This document shows, one piece after another, positions 34,811 to 44,373 of a stretch of DNA of 64,000 bases. The translations under genes and the position numbers were made by a program. This DNA comes from Ascidiaceihabitans donghaensis (GTDB taxonomy: Bacteria > Pseudomonadota > Alphaproteobacteria > Rhodobacterales > Rhodobacteraceae): positions 3,442,729-3,506,728 of the forward strand of contig NZ_OMOR01000001.1 of the NCBI RefSeq assembly GCF_900302465.1, read 5' to 3'. The notes below the pieces were generated by a model, which ran no database searches, had not been told where the DNA came from, and saw only the letters and a list, made by a program, of their open reading frames with translations. Positions within the stretch are counted from its first letter, which is position 1, and each line of letters starts with the position of its first letter.

Positions 34811-35691
34811 TGCATCCAGCACCCTCAGTTATCATCTTCACCGTCTTTTCCGGCATGGGCTTTGGCCTTTTGTTCTGGCTTGGCCTGGACGCAACACCAC
34901 CGACAGGTTGGACGGCATTCGCCTTTTGGCTGATCGCCTATGTCATGGCCGTTGGCGGATTGTTGTCTTCAACCTTCCACCTTGGTCATCCCGAAAGGTT
35001 CCTCAAAGCTTTCACCCAATGGCGGTCCAGCTGGCTTAGCCGCGAAGGCATTGCCGCCGTTGCGACGCTTGTATTGATGGGGCTGTACGGCCTTGGCTTG
35101 GTGTTCTTTGGCGCCGTTTGGCAACCGCTTGGCTGGCTTGGCGCCATTGGTGCGCTGGCCACGGTCTACACGACCTCGATGATCTACGCGCAGATGAAAA
35201 CAATCCCGCGATGGAACAGCCATTTGACGCCTGCAATGTACCTGTCGCTGTCCCTTGCTGGCGGCGCCTTGTTAAAGGGCCACATCATTTGGGCCATTGT
35301 ATTGCTGGTTGTTGCTGGCCTTGTTCTGGTTTTCACATGGATCGAAGGCGACAAAGCCTTTGCCAATTCGGGAACAACCATCGCCACGGCCACGGGGCTT
35401 GGCAACATCGGCACAGTGCAAGCGTTTGAACCACCTCATACCGGCACCAACTACCTGCTGCGCGAATTTGTGCATGTGGTGGGGCGTAAACACAGCATGA
35501 AATTGCGTGTCATATCGTTTGTGCTAGCTGTCGTGATTCCTGTGATCCTGCTGGCCATCATGAGTGCCACCTTCACACACTGGCTGGCGCTGGTCGCTGT
35601 TGTCAGCCACGTGGCGGGTGTGCTGGCGTCACGCTGGTTGTTCTTTGCAGAAGCTGAACATGTGGTGGGGCTTTACTACGGTAAACGCTAA
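34810..35691 (+). CDS. soeC: Sulfite dehydrogenase membrane anchor SoeC (DmsC-like)
   Basis: This 293-residue integral membrane protein has about eight helices and belongs to the DmsC family of quinone-interacting anchors. The FHLGHPERFLKAFTQWRSSWLSREG segment, with its conserved HLGxPxR, is characteristic. It anchors SoeAB to the cytoplasmic side of the membrane and passes electrons to ubiquinone. It is translationally coupled to soeB and is the last gene of the operon, followed by a strong bidirectional terminator. Confidence 0.93.
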   Translation: MHPAPSVIIFTVFSGMGFGLLFWLGLDATPPTGWTAFAFWLIAYVMAVGGLLSSTFHLGHPERFLKAFTQWRSSWLSREGIAAVATLVLMGLYGLGLVFFGAVWQPLGWLGAIGALATVYTTSMIYAQMKTIPRWNSHLTPAMYLSLSLAGGALLKGHIIWAIVLLVVAGLVLVFTWIEGDKAFANSGTTIATATGLGNIGTVQAFEPPHTGTNYLLREFVHVVGRKHSMKLRVISFVLAVVIPVILLAIMSATFTHWLALVAVVSHVAGVLASRWLFFAEAEHVVGLYYGKR

Positions 35692-35709
35692 GGCGCTCAG
35701 ATCCCCAAA

Positions 35710-35746
35710 ACAAAAGGCGCCGGAGGGAAACCCCGGCGCCTTTTGT
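35710..35746. terminator. Bidirectional terminator between soeC and the first RTX gene
   Basis: ACAAAAGGCGCCGG (35710-35723) and CCGGCGCCTTTTGT (35733-35746) form a perfect 14-bp stem with loop 9 and T-runs on both strands. Confidence 0.93.
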
Positions 35747-35766
35747 AATTTCAAAGCTTTTGCTGA

Positions 35767-37101
35767 TTACGCGATAGCAAAGGTAAAGTTGATGTCCTCG
35801 ACCTGATCCGCCGTAACACCTGTCAGTTGCGCCACAACCGAAGACCCTTCAGCCGCCGAGATCACCACGACATTCATAGCGCCAGCTTCTTCGTCATACT
35901 CAAAGCTCAAATCGGCACCATTGCTCAATTCTTCTGATTCAATCACCAACAAGTCCTCTTCAACCGAGAAGTCGGAAATGATGTTGGTGGGCTCGGATTC
36001 AAACTGGTCGTTGACGATGAATGTATCCATCCCCTCGCCGCCAATTGCCGTCACCAATCCGCTGAGCGTCAGCACGTCGTCACCGTCGCCCCCGTCGACA
36101 AAGCTTTCATCGCCGCCACTTAAAGTGATGGTGTCGTTGCCTTCGCCTCCGAACACGGATGTTGCGGTTCCAGTGACAAGGTCATCGCCATTGTCGCCGT
36201 TCACCAGTGCTGCGCGATCCGCGATGATCTCGTCGTCGCCGAACCCGCCCGACGCTTGGTCAAACGCGCCAGCATAGATCGTGTCATTGCCGTTTTCGCC
36301 GTTCAGGACATCTGACGCGTCAGTATCGGTGCCATCCGCGAGACCGCCGTACAGCACATCTTCACCGTCACCACCCAGAACAAAGTCACTGCCCGCGCCA
36401 CCCATGACAACATCGTTGTCGCGTCCGCCGTTGACGGTATCGTCCCCAAAGCCGCCATTGACGGTGTCGTCACCAAAGCCACCATCGACAAGATCATCAG
36501 CTTTTCCGCCAAACACCGCATCATTGCCACCATCGCCATAAATGACGTCAGCCCCTGCACCGCCAAACACACGGTCGTCATCGGCACCGCCGCGCAAGAA
36601 GTCTGCGCCATCGTCCCCGATTACTGTGTCGTTGCCGTCACCGCCAAAGGCTTTGTCGATACCGACACCACCAGCAATACGGTCATCGCCATCGTTGCCA
36701 AACAGCCTGTCATTGCCGTTGTCACCGCGCAGATTATCGTCGTCGTTGAAACCCATCAGCGTATCGCTGTTGTCGCCGCCCCGCAGTGTGTCTTCGCCTT
36801 TGCCACCGTCCAACAGATCTTCGCCACTGTCGCCTTGCAACACGTCGTCGCCGACATTGCCAAACAGCTCATCATCACCGTCACCACCGATCAGCGTGTC
36901 TTGACCGATCTGTCCGATCAACGTGTCGTTGCCTTCGGCACCATCAAGCAAATCAAACCCGCGACCACCGCGAATGATGTCATCCCCGCCTGCGCCCGAA
37001 ACATCGTCGTTGTCGTCGGTGCCTACAATCCGGTCATCGTCATCTGAACCAACGAAAGCGGTGCCTGCAGCAGCACCAAGTAAAGCCAATAAATATAGCA
37101 T
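35767..37101 (-). CDS. RTX-repeat (haemolysin-type calcium-binding) protein 1
   Basis: This 444-residue acidic protein is mostly tandem GGxGxDxxx nonapeptides (roughly residues 25-350, more than twenty copies), which coil into a calcium-stabilised parallel beta-roll. It ends with a repeat-free domain of about 90 residues (from TFIVNDQFES; DFSVEEDLLVIES). Unusually for an RTX protein it begins with a hydrophobic segment (MLYLLALLGAAAGTAFVGS) that looks like a membrane anchor or uncleaved signal. A paralogue of the same design lies at 38461, beyond an amidohydrolase gene. No catalytic domain is visible; a surface or adhesive role is a guess. Confidence 0.88.
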   Translation of the reverse strand: MLYLLALLGAAAGTAFVGSDDDDRIVGTDDNDDVSGAGGDDIIRGGRGFDLLDGAEGNDTLIGQIGQDTLIGGDGDDELFGNVGDDVLQGDSGEDLLDGGKGEDTLRGGDNSDTLMGFNDDDNLRGDNGNDRLFGNDGDDRIAGGVGIDKAFGGDGNDTVIGDDGADFLRGGADDDRVFGGAGADVIYGDGGNDAVFGGKADDLVDGGFGDDTVNGGFGDDTVNGGRDNDVVMGGAGSDFVLGGDGEDVLYGGLADGTDTDASDVLNGENGNDTIYAGAFDQASGGFGDDEIIADRAALVNGDNGDDLVTGTATSVFGGEGNDTITLSGGDESFVDGGDGDDVLTLSGLVTAIGGEGMDTFIVNDQFESEPTNIISDFSVEEDLLVIESEELSNGADLSFEYDEEAGAMNVVVISAAEGSSVVAQLTGVTADQVEDINFTFAIA

Positions 37102-37222
37102 ATAGTCCCCCTAAATGTGGGGACACACTACACAGCTTTGTGAGTTTTCTCAATCTGTTAAACAATTGTTAACCATTATTTCTATTTTGGAAACAATCAC
37201 TTACATCTTAAGTCACTGAATT

Positions 37223-38389
37223 CTACCCCTGCGCGAGACGCCGTTCCACGACTCTCGCCATTATTGAAGCCCCCACTGGCAGGATCGCTTTGTCCAATAC
37301 GAAACCCGGATTGTGCAAGGCTGTCGTTCCTGCATGGCCAACAACGCAGTAGGCCCCCGGCACCACTTTGAGCATATCCGAAAAATCTTCCGATCCTGTA
37401 ACGGGCTGCAAATCCTGTATAATGTTGTCACGCCCCACGATGTCCGTCGCAGCCTCAATATATGCATCGGACAGGGTCGCATCATTGCGAAGCACATCAA
37501 AGACGTTGCGCAGGTCCAGCTGTATTTCCACGTCATGGGCCACAGCAAAGCCATCACACAGGCGCTGCATGCGCTCCACCGCCAATGCGTAAATTTCGTC
37601 TTTGAAATAGCGAATTGTACCCGCAAGTGTCGCGGTATCCGGCACCACGTTATAAGCCGCCCCTGCATGCAATTGCGTGACGGACAGCACACACACCTCT
37701 TGCGCAGGAATGTTGCGTGCAAGGATCGTGTTCATTTCGGCTGCCAAGCTGGCCGCAATCATAAGGGCGTCTTTGGAATCGCTAGGCCGTGCCGCATGAC
37801 TGCCTTTGCCCTGGACGTGAATGTCAAAGAACGCAGCACCCGCCATCGCTTCGCCTTTACACACGCCGACTGTATGGGGTTGCCCGCTGGGCCAATTGTG
37901 CATCCCGTAAATTTCGTCACAGGGGAATTGCTCAAACAGTCCTTCCTCTAGCATACGGCGCGCGCCACCTAGGCCTTCTTCGGCGGGCTGAAAGATCAGA
38001 ACGGCCGTGCCATCAAAGTCGCGTGTTTCACATAGATGTTTGGCCGCACCCAACAGCATCGTGGTGTGCCCGTCATGGCCACAGGCGTGCATAACGCCTT
38101 CGTTTTTTGAAGAATAGGCAAGGTTAGATGTCTCGTCGATCGGCAACGCATCCATATCAGCGCGCAACCCGATCCGACGCGTGCCGCCGCCTTTACCATG
38201 CACCAAACCCACAACACCGGTGCCGCCAAACCCTGTATGCACCTCGTCCACACCGTAGCTTTTCAGCTTGTCCGCTACGATGGCACTGGTGCGCGTTTCT
38301 GTGAACCCGATTTCGGGATGGGCATGCAGGTCTTCAAAAATCGCCACAAGTTCGTCTTTGGCGGCGTCGATGGTGGGCAAAATGTTCAT
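37223..38389 (-). CDS. M20 family amidohydrolase (hippurate hydrolase-like)
   Basis: This 388-residue metallopeptidase-fold enzyme has the M20D pattern: RADMDALP, the metal motif HACGHDGHTTMLLG, the catalytic pair in FQPAEEGLGG, then GMHNWP and GSHAARP in the dimer region, and TGSEDFS near the end. Relatives cleave N-acyl amino acids, such as hippurate or IAA conjugates. The start is taken at ATG 38389 because AAGGA lies 8 bases upstream, whereas the first ATG (38398) directly abuts that site. It is flanked by two RTX-repeat genes on the same strand; no functional link is proven. Confidence 0.92.
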   Translation of the reverse strand: MNILPTIDAAKDELVAIFEDLHAHPEIGFTETRTSAIVADKLKSYGVDEVHTGFGGTGVVGLVHGKGGGTRRIGLRADMDALPIDETSNLAYSSKNEGVMHACGHDGHTTMLLGAAKHLCETRDFDGTAVLIFQPAEEGLGGARRMLEEGLFEQFPCDEIYGMHNWPSGQPHTVGVCKGEAMAGAAFFDIHVQGKGSHAARPSDSKDALMIAASLAAEMNTILARNIPAQEVCVLSVTQLHAGAAYNVVPDTATLAGTIRYFKDEIYALAVERMQRLCDGFAVAHDVEIQLDLRNVFDVLRNDATLSDAYIEAATDIVGRDNIIQDLQPVTGSEDFSDMLKVVPGAYCVVGHAGTTALHNPGFVLDKAILPVGASIMARVVERRLAQG

Positions 38390-38460
38390 GAGGCGCATCC
38401 TTTTGATGTGGTAAACAAAGTAATGGCTGGACGCACCCTGTGGGTCAACCGGATGGTGCG

Positions 38461-39705
38461 TTAGGCCCTTACAAAGGCAAACATGCCGCTCGACGGAGAC
38501 CGAATATCCTTCAAAGTGGCGACCTGTTGGCCACGATTAACCTCACCGACCCAGACTTCGGTTTCGCCGTTGCCATCAAAGGAAAACGACAGATCCTCAA
38601 AGCTCAAATCTTGGTCGCTGACAATCACAAGCTGATCCTCGGAGCGGTTGAAATCGGTGATGTGCGCATTGCTGAAATCGAACTGTGCAGTCAGGTCGGC
38701 AATAAACGCGTCTGCACCGCTGCCTCCGCTGATTTCTGCGTTGTCCGCGACATAAATCGTGTCATCACCTGCACCACCATCCATGACATCAAAATCGCTA
38801 CCGCCTTCGATAAGGTCGTTGCCTTCACCGCCCAAAGCCAAATCGCCTTTGCCGCTGATTACATCATCACCTGCGCCGCCAGCCACTTCGTCGGAACCAT
38901 TTGAGATTAACGTGTCGTTGCCGCCGTCCCCGTTGCCCGACGCCCCGTCGTTTACAACCAACATGTCGTTGCCGGTGCCGCCACTCAGCACATCACCGTC
39001 ACCACCAACAAGAGTGTCATCGCCTGCGTCACCATACAAGCCGTCGAACCCGTCATTGCCATTCAAAAAGTCATCGCCACCACCACCATGCAACGCGTCG
39101 TTTCCAGAGCCACCCGAAAGCATATCGTGCCCAGAGCCGCCAAACAGCTCATCGTCACCGCCGCCTCCGCTGAGCAGGTCACGCCAGCCCCCACCAGACA
39201 GCATGTCATCACCTGATCCGCCGTTCAGAGTGTCTTTGCCAAGATTGCCGTAGAGTTCATCATCGTCGGAATTACCGTTGATAAAGTCATTTCCGGTGCC
39301 GCCAAAAATAGTGTCATCGCCACCGAAAGCCTTGATCGAATCGTCACCTGACCCGCCGCGCGTTAAATCATCGCCCGAGCCCGCAAAAACGGTATCGTCG
39401 CCCGGTCCGCCAAATATGTCGTCATTACCGGAACCGCCAAATAGTGAATCATCTCCGCTGCGCCCCAAAAGCGTGTCGTTGCCACTACTGCCACCAACAA
39501 TGTCATCGCCGTCATTGCCATCGACGAAATCATCGCCTTCACCCCCCTTAAGGGTGTCGTCACCGCCTTTGCCGGAAATGGTGTCATCGCCATTTCCGCC
39601 GTCGATGCGGTCACCGTCCTCTGTCCCGATAATTTCGTCATCGCCGCCCGAACCCACAAACGCAGCGCCAGCCGCGAGGCCCATCATCGTTAGCAAATAC
39701 AACAT
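38461..39705 (-). CDS. RTX-repeat (haemolysin-type calcium-binding) protein 2
   Basis: This 414-residue paralogue of the protein at 35767 has the same design: a hydrophobic start (MLYLLTMMGLAAGAAFVGS), a long run of GGxGxDxxx repeats (about residues 20-320), and a C-terminal domain of about 90 residues (ADAFIADL; TDFNRSEDQLVIVSD). The N-terminal and C-terminal parts can be aligned with those of protein 1, while the repeat number and sequence have drifted. The calcium-binding beta-roll is a confident prediction; location and function are not. No type I secretion genes are in the window. Confidence 0.88.
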   Translation of the reverse strand: MLYLLTMMGLAAGAAFVGSGGDDEIIGTEDGDRIDGGNGDDTISGKGGDDTLKGGEGDDFVDGNDGDDIVGGSSGNDTLLGRSGDDSLFGGSGNDDIFGGPGDDTVFAGSGDDLTRGGSGDDSIKAFGGDDTIFGGTGNDFINGNSDDDELYGNLGKDTLNGGSGDDMLSGGGWRDLLSGGGGDDELFGGSGHDMLSGGSGNDALHGGGGDDFLNGNDGFDGLYGDAGDDTLVGGDGDVLSGGTGNDMLVVNDGASGNGDGGNDTLISNGSDEVAGGAGDDVISGKGDLALGGEGNDLIEGGSDFDVMDGGAGDDTIYVADNAEISGGSGADAFIADLTAQFDFSNAHITDFNRSEDQLVIVSDQDLSFEDLSFSFDGNGETEVWVGEVNRGQQVATLKDIRSPSSGMFAFVRA

Positions 39706-39783
39706 GTTTACCGTTCCCCAAAACGCTTCAACTTTGACGCTAAGTGTAACAACGTAGCTTGGATTGGAAAGCCTGCAAAACGC

Positions 39784-39811
39784 AAAAAAGGCGGGACACT
39801 GCCCGCCTTTT
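39784..39811 (-). terminator. Intrinsic terminator of dapA
   Basis: AAAAGGCGGG (39786-39795) pairs with CCCGCCTTTT (39802-39811). On the minus strand the stem is followed by a T-run, 20 bp after the dapA stop. Confidence 0.88.
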
Positions 39812-39830
39812 CCGTCAATTGTTTCCGAAT

Positions 39831-40703
39831 TTACAACAGTCCGGCGTGAGCCAAACCTGCGTCCACCAAAGCTTTGGTTTCATCGGTCAGCGCCATATGC
39901 GGCAGGCGCACTTCATCGCTGCACAGTCCCAGCTTGGACATCGCGTATTTCGCGCCAATCAAACCCGGTTCGGTGAAGATCGCTTTGTGCAAAGGCATCA
40001 GCTTGTCTTGGATTTCCAAGGCCGCTGCGTAGTCACCCGCCAGCGTCGCCGCCTGCATTTTCGCCAACAGCCCTGGTGCGACATTCGCCGTGACCGAGAT
40101 GCAGCCGACCCCGCCTTGGGCATTAAACCCATGCGCCGTGGCATCTTCACCAGACAGCTGCACAAAGTCAGGACCACAAGCAAGCCGCGTGTCACAGACC
40201 CGCGCCAGATCGCCTGTCGCATCTTTCACGCCGACAATACGGGGCAATTTTGCCAGTTCGGCCATTGTTTCAGGCGTCATATCAACGACTGAACGGCTTG
40301 GAATATTGTAGATGATGATCGGAATTTCCGCACAGTCGTGCAAAGCCGTGAAATGCGCGATCATGCCGCGCTGGGTGGGCTTGTTGTAGTAAGGGGTGAC
40401 AACCAACGCGGCATCCGCACCTACTTTTTCTGCAAATTGCACAAAACGGATGGCTTCAACCGTGTTGTTGGACCCGGCCCCCGCAATAACCGGCACGCGA
40501 CCTGCCGTCGCTTTGACGACCGTTTCGATCACGGTCTCATGTTCGGCATGTGTCAGTGTCGGGCTTTCACCGGTGGTGCCCACAGGCACAAAGCCGTTGG
40601 TGCCTTCCCCGATGTGCCACTCCACGAGTTTCTTCAAAGTTTCCAGATCCAGCTCGCCGTTTCGAAACGGCGTGATGAGGGCAGGCATAGAACCTGTAAG
40701 CAT
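39831..40703 (-). CDS. dapA: 4-hydroxy-tetrahydrodipicolinate synthase
   Basis: This 290-residue TIM-barrel lyase condenses pyruvate with aspartate semialdehyde in lysine and diaminopimelate synthesis. Schiff-base Lys160 is in VGVKDATGD. The catalytic triad includes Thr43 or Thr44 (GTTGESPTL) and Tyr132 (IYNIPSR, with Arg137 binding the carboxylate). The frame is open far upstream, but ATG 40703 has GGAG about 8 bases before it and gives the family start [13 protein letters not shown]. It is divergent from a lytic transglycosylase gene; both serve peptidoglycan metabolism. Confidence 0.95.
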   Translation of the reverse strand: MLTGSMPALITPFRNGELDLETLKKLVEWHIGEGTNGFVPVGTTGESPTLTHAEHETVIETVVKATAGRVPVIAGAGSNNTVEAIRFVQFAEKVGADAALVVTPYYNKPTQRGMIAHFTALHDCAEIPIIIYNIPSRSVVDMTPETMAELAKLPRIVGVKDATGDLARVCDTRLACGPDFVQLSGEDATAHGFNAQGGVGCISVTANVAPGLLAKMQAATLAGDYAAALEIQDKLMPLHKAIFTEPGLIGAKYAMSKLGLCSDEVRLPHMALTDETKALVDAGLAHAGLL

Positions 40704-40829
40704 ATTCACGCTCCTTTTTTCTAAAATGGCCGGCAATTGGCCTGGTGAGCTGTTCATGGCCTTGAACTTGGACAGATCGAAAACACATAAACAGGATAGT
40801 GACAGCCTGTTGCCCTGCATGGATGAAAA

Positions 40830-42809
40830 TTGCAAGTGATCCCGCGCGTTATCCTGTGTCTGACGATGATATTCACGCTGACCCTGCCCGCTTTGGCAGA
40901 GCGTCCGCGGCCATTGGGCTGGGCCATGGATGCCATGCGCAACGGCAATTGGGATGAGGCCGCCAAGATTGCGGCCCGTGACGGTCAAGTCGCATCCGAC
41001 GTCATCATGTGGCACCGCTTGCGCGCTGGCCGCGGAACCTATGCGCAGCTTGTCGATTTTCTCGATCGTCGCCCGGACTGGCCCGGTGAAGCCTTTTTGC
41101 TGCGCCGTTCAGAGCCTGCGGTTTTACAGGAAGGCCCGCAAGCTGTCGCTGCGTTTTTTGCAGACCACACCCCGCAAACACCGCGCGGTGTGTTGGCCTA
41201 TGCACAAAGCTTGAAACTGCGCGGACAGGGCGAAAGCGCCGATGCATTGCTTGTGTCCGCATGGACCCGCCTGCGCATGAACGCCGAAAGCCAGGCTTTG
41301 TTTTTGGCAACCCATGGTGCAGTGCTGAAACCGCATCACTGGACGCGACTGGATGCGATGCTTTGGGATGGGTCTGGATCAGATGCGCGGCGTATGCTGG
41401 ATCTGGTTACAGACGATCAAGCCCAGTTGGCCCGCGCCCGGCTGGCCTTGAAAAACCGCACCGAGGACGCCAGCGACCTTGTGCAGGCATTACCTGACAG
41501 CGTCACCTCTGACCCGGGCCTTGCCTATGACCGTTTTGTCTGGCGGGCACGCTCCGGTCTGCGCGACAGCGCCCGCAGCCTGTTGTTGGCGCAATCCAAA
41601 AGCCTCAAAACATTGGGCAATCCACAAGAATGGTCCAACCGCCGCCGGTCTTTGGCCCGCGAAGAAATGCGTGACGGCAACCCCGCTCTGGCCTACCGGA
41701 TGGCTGCACAACACCATCTGACAACAGGCTCCGCATTCGCAGATCTGGAATGGCTTGCAGGCTACATCGCCTTGCGTCGTCTGAACGATCCCGAAACGGC
41801 ACTGACACATTTCGACCGGTTTGAGACGGCCATCGCATCCCCCATTTCCAAAGGCCGCGCGGGCTATTGGCGCGGACGCGCCTTTGAAGCGATGGGCTCA
41901 AGCGAAAAGGCCGCCGCCGCCTATGCCAATGCGGCGCTGTACCAATCATCCTTTTACGGGCTGCTGGCCGCCGAGCGTGGCAAACTGCCATTTGATACCT
42001 CCCTCGGAGGGACCGAAGTCTTTCCCGATTGGCGCACGTCTGATCTGGTCAGGCATCCCCTGTTCGAGGCAGGCATGTTGCTACAAGCCTCCGGAGAGCT
42101 GGATGTGGCCGAACGCTTCTGGACGCATTACGCCGAGGATCTGACCCGCCCCCAAGCCGCGCAACTGGGCCAAGCCGCCATAGACATGGATCAGCAGCAT
42201 ATTGCCGTGATGATCGGGAAGCGTGTGGCGCAGCGGGGCATCATCCTGCCTGCTCCTTATTATGCGTTGCATCCCTTGGCGCAGCGCGACCTTCCGATGG
42301 CACCCGAGATGAATTTGGCCATTGCACGGCGCGAAAGCGAATTCGACCCATCGGTGCAAAGCGGCGTTGGTGCACGCGGTCTGATGCAGATCATGCCAGC
42401 CACCGCAAAGGAAGTGGCCGGAAAACTGGGGCGCAGCGCGGAACATTCCACAAATCGTTTGATAAGTGACCCCAATTACAATGCTGATTTGGGGGCCGCT
42501 TTTCTGTCAACGCTGGCGGGGCGTTTTGATGGAAACGTGGTTCTGATGTCCGCCGCCTACAACGCAGGCCCCAGCCGACCAACGCGCTGGATTGGCCTGT
42601 ATGGAGACCCACGCGCCAATGCGGAAGGCTTCGATGTTGTGGATTGGATCGAACACATCCCCTTTCGCGAAACCCGCAACTATGTGATGCGTGTCACCGA
42701 AAGCCTGCCCATCTACCGCGCAAGGCTGGGCCAATCGCCACTGCCGCAAAGCTTCACGCAAGAGCTGATTGGATCAACTTTGCTGCCGTTCGCGCCAAAA
42801 GGTGAATAA
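40830..42809 (+). CDS. slt: Soluble lytic murein transglycosylase
   Basis: This protein of about 659 residues has a signal peptide (ending LTLPALAE), a long alpha-helical superhelical region (about residues 30-480) and a C-terminal lysozyme-like SLT domain. The SLT domain has the catalytic glutamate in [12 protein letters not shown], then [17 protein letters not shown] and the AAYNAGP motif. It cleaves the MurNAc-GlcNAc bond to form 1,6-anhydro ends during wall turnover. The start is uncertain: TTG 40830 (6 bases after GGA) or GTG 40836 are both possible. Its end overlaps the convergent EamA gene by 36 bp. Confidence 0.93.
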   Translation: MQVIPRVILCLTMIFTLTLPALAERPRPLGWAMDAMRNGNWDEAAKIAARDGQVASDVIMWHRLRAGRGTYAQLVDFLDRRPDWPGEAFLLRRSEPAVLQEGPQAVAAFFADHTPQTPRGVLAYAQSLKLRGQGESADALLVSAWTRLRMNAESQALFLATHGAVLKPHHWTRLDAMLWDGSGSDARRMLDLVTDDQAQLARARLALKNRTEDASDLVQALPDSVTSDPGLAYDRFVWRARSGLRDSARSLLLAQSKSLKTLGNPQEWSNRRRSLAREEMRDGNPALAYRMAAQHHLTTGSAFADLEWLAGYIALRRLNDPETALTHFDRFETAIASPISKGRAGYWRGRAFEAMGSSEKAAAAYANAALYQSSFYGLLAAERGKLPFDTSLGGTEVFPDWRTSDLVRHPLFEAGMLLQASGELDVAERFWTHYAEDLTRPQAAQLGQAAIDMDQQHIAVMIGKRVAQRGIILPAPYYALHPLAQRDLPMAPEMNLAIARRESEFDPSVQSGVGARGLMQIMPATAKEVAGKLGRSAEHSTNRLISDPNYNADLGAAFLSTLAGRFDGNVVLMSAAYNAGPSRPTRWIGLYGDPRANAEGFDVVDWIEHIPFRETRNYVMRVTESLPIYRARLGQSPLPQSFTQELIGSTLLPFAPKGE

Positions 42810-43643
42810 CCCTGCCGCGACCACGATAACCGCACCCAATGCCACGTTCCATGCGATAACTTCGTGAAACACGATCACTCCAACCAGCGACCCGAACACC
42901 AAATGGAAATAGGCAAAGGGTTGCACGGCGCTGGCTTCGGCCATCTCGTAGCACTTGATCAACAGCCAATGACCGATGGCGCCCGACACGCACAAGCACC
43001 CCATCCAGAACCAGTCCCGCGCAGTCATCGGTTCCCACGCCCATAACCCAACGGCCGTCATAAAGATCGCGCCCACTGTGCCGGTCCAGAAGAAACTCGT
43101 TTCGGTGCTGTCGCTGCGTGCCGCAAAGCGTGTGGCCAAAGCGTACACTGCAAACATCACAGCCGATCCCAAAGGCAAGATCGCCGCCAATTCAAAGACG
43201 CCAAAACCGGGACGCAAAATCACCATCACCCCGATGAACCCGACGCCAATAGCGGCCCACCTGCGCCACCCCACCTGTTCTCCCAACACCGGTCCAGATA
43301 AAGCCGCAACAATCAAAGGATAGCAGATAAATATTGCCAGTGTTTCGACCAAACCAAGATAGGTGAAGGCCAAAACACCAACGCAAACCTCTGCCGCCAA
43401 CAAAACCCCACGCCCTATTTGCAAAACGGGTTGTGTGGTGTGCGCTGCGCGCTTGATGCCGCCAGCCGCACGGGCCGCAATGGTGACGACAAAGGCTGCA
43501 AAGAACCAATAGCGGATCATGATGATCATCAGCACATTGTATTCACTGGCCAAATGACGCGAAACACCGTCCTGCATTGCCAGCACGAAAGTCGACGCCA
43601 CCATCAGGCCGATGCCCGCTGCCGTGTTGCTTTGGGTGCTCAT
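42774..43643 (-). CDS. DMT superfamily (EamA) transporter
   Basis: This 289-residue protein has about ten transmembrane helices arranged as two EamA repeats, typical of the drug/metabolite transporter superfamily. The first repeat includes LGLVETLAIFICYPLIVAALSGPVLGEQVGWRRW, and the second ends with the related FAYFHLVFGSLVGVIVFHEVIAW. Such proteins export amino acids, nucleobases or other small metabolites; the substrate cannot be told. Its start overlaps the mnmD stop by 4 bp, so it is in an operon with mnmD. Its end overlaps slt. Confidence 0.9.
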   Translation of the reverse strand: MSTQSNTAAGIGLMVASTFVLAMQDGVSRHLASEYNVLMIIMIRYWFFAAFVVTIAARAAGGIKRAAHTTQPVLQIGRGVLLAAEVCVGVLAFTYLGLVETLAIFICYPLIVAALSGPVLGEQVGWRRWAAIGVGFIGVMVILRPGFGVFELAAILPLGSAVMFAVYALATRFAARSDSTETSFFWTGTVGAIFMTAVGLWAWEPMTARDWFWMGCLCVSGAIGHWLLIKCYEMAEASAVQPFAYFHLVFGSLVGVIVFHEVIAWNVALGAVIVVAAGLFTFWRERQQS

Positions 43644-44314
43644 TTTACCATTGCCCCGACTGTCATGTGACGTTTGCGGCCAAACCCCTTGATGCGTGTC
43701 ACATCGAAACCAGCGTCTTCCAGACCGCGGCGGACGAAACCTGCCGCCGTGTAAGTGGCAACTGTGCCGTTGGACACAGTGTGGCGGCCGACATCACCCA
43801 TCAATTCGGGCGACCACAGTTCGGGATTTTTGGCGGGAGAAAACCCGTCCAGATACCACGCATCGGCCTTGCCGTGCCATTCAGGCAGCGTCTGTCGCGC
43901 ATCACCCACAATCACATGGGCCGTCACCCCCGGCACGACCTCAAACGGGGTGTCCCATTGCAGGGCTTTGACAAACTGCGGGGCGATGGCATGCAGCTCG
44001 GGAAATGAAGACAGCGCCTTGGCGATATCGTCCTGTGCCATCGGGAACGCTTCAAAGCTGGTGAAATGCAATGGGCTGTCCGCGCCCGACACCTGCCACG
44101 CCAAAACTGTGGTCAACAGGTTTAAACCGGTTCCAAATCCCAGTTCAGCAATGTGTAACCCGTCACACAAACGCGCGGAAATGCCGTTTCCTTCCAGAAA
44201 AACATGGCGTGTTTCGGCCAGCCCGTTGTCGAGACTGAAATACGGATCATCAAAGCGTTTCGACACCGGCACACCGCCGTCGCGCCATTCCAGTTCTGCC
44301 CTATGGTCCTGCAT
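43640..44314 (-). CDS. mnmD: tRNA 5-methylaminomethyl-2-thiouridine methyltransferase, MnmD-like
   Basis: This 224-residue SAM-dependent methyltransferase corresponds to the N-terminal half of enteric MnmC. The SAM motif is IAELGFGTGLNLL. The conserved DAWYLDGFSPAKNPELWSPEL segment is a strong signature of this family. It methylates nm5(s2)U to mnm5(s2)U at position 34 of certain tRNAs. ATG 44314 is chosen; the frame is open 66 bp further. The FAD oxidoreductase that would match the other half of MnmC is encoded divergently, 59 bp away. Confidence 0.9.
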   Translation of the reverse strand: MQDHRAELEWRDGGVPVSKRFDDPYFSLDNGLAETRHVFLEGNGISARLCDGLHIAELGFGTGLNLLTTVLAWQVSGADSPLHFTSFEAFPMAQDDIAKALSSFPELHAIAPQFVKALQWDTPFEVVPGVTAHVIVGDARQTLPEWHGKADAWYLDGFSPAKNPELWSPELMGDVGRHTVSNGTVATYTAAGFVRRGLEDAGFDVTRIKGFGRKRHMTVGAMVK

Positions 44315-44373
44315 CATGCGCCTCTGTATGGTCCGCCCCAAATCACCGCGACACTGCAGCAAAGGAGCCTGCT

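Noticed and set aside
35767-39705. Regular short repeats resembling a CRISPR array
   Set aside because: The repeats are 27-bp codon-level copies inside long open frames encoding RTX nonapeptides, with no spacers of unrelated sequence and no cas genes.
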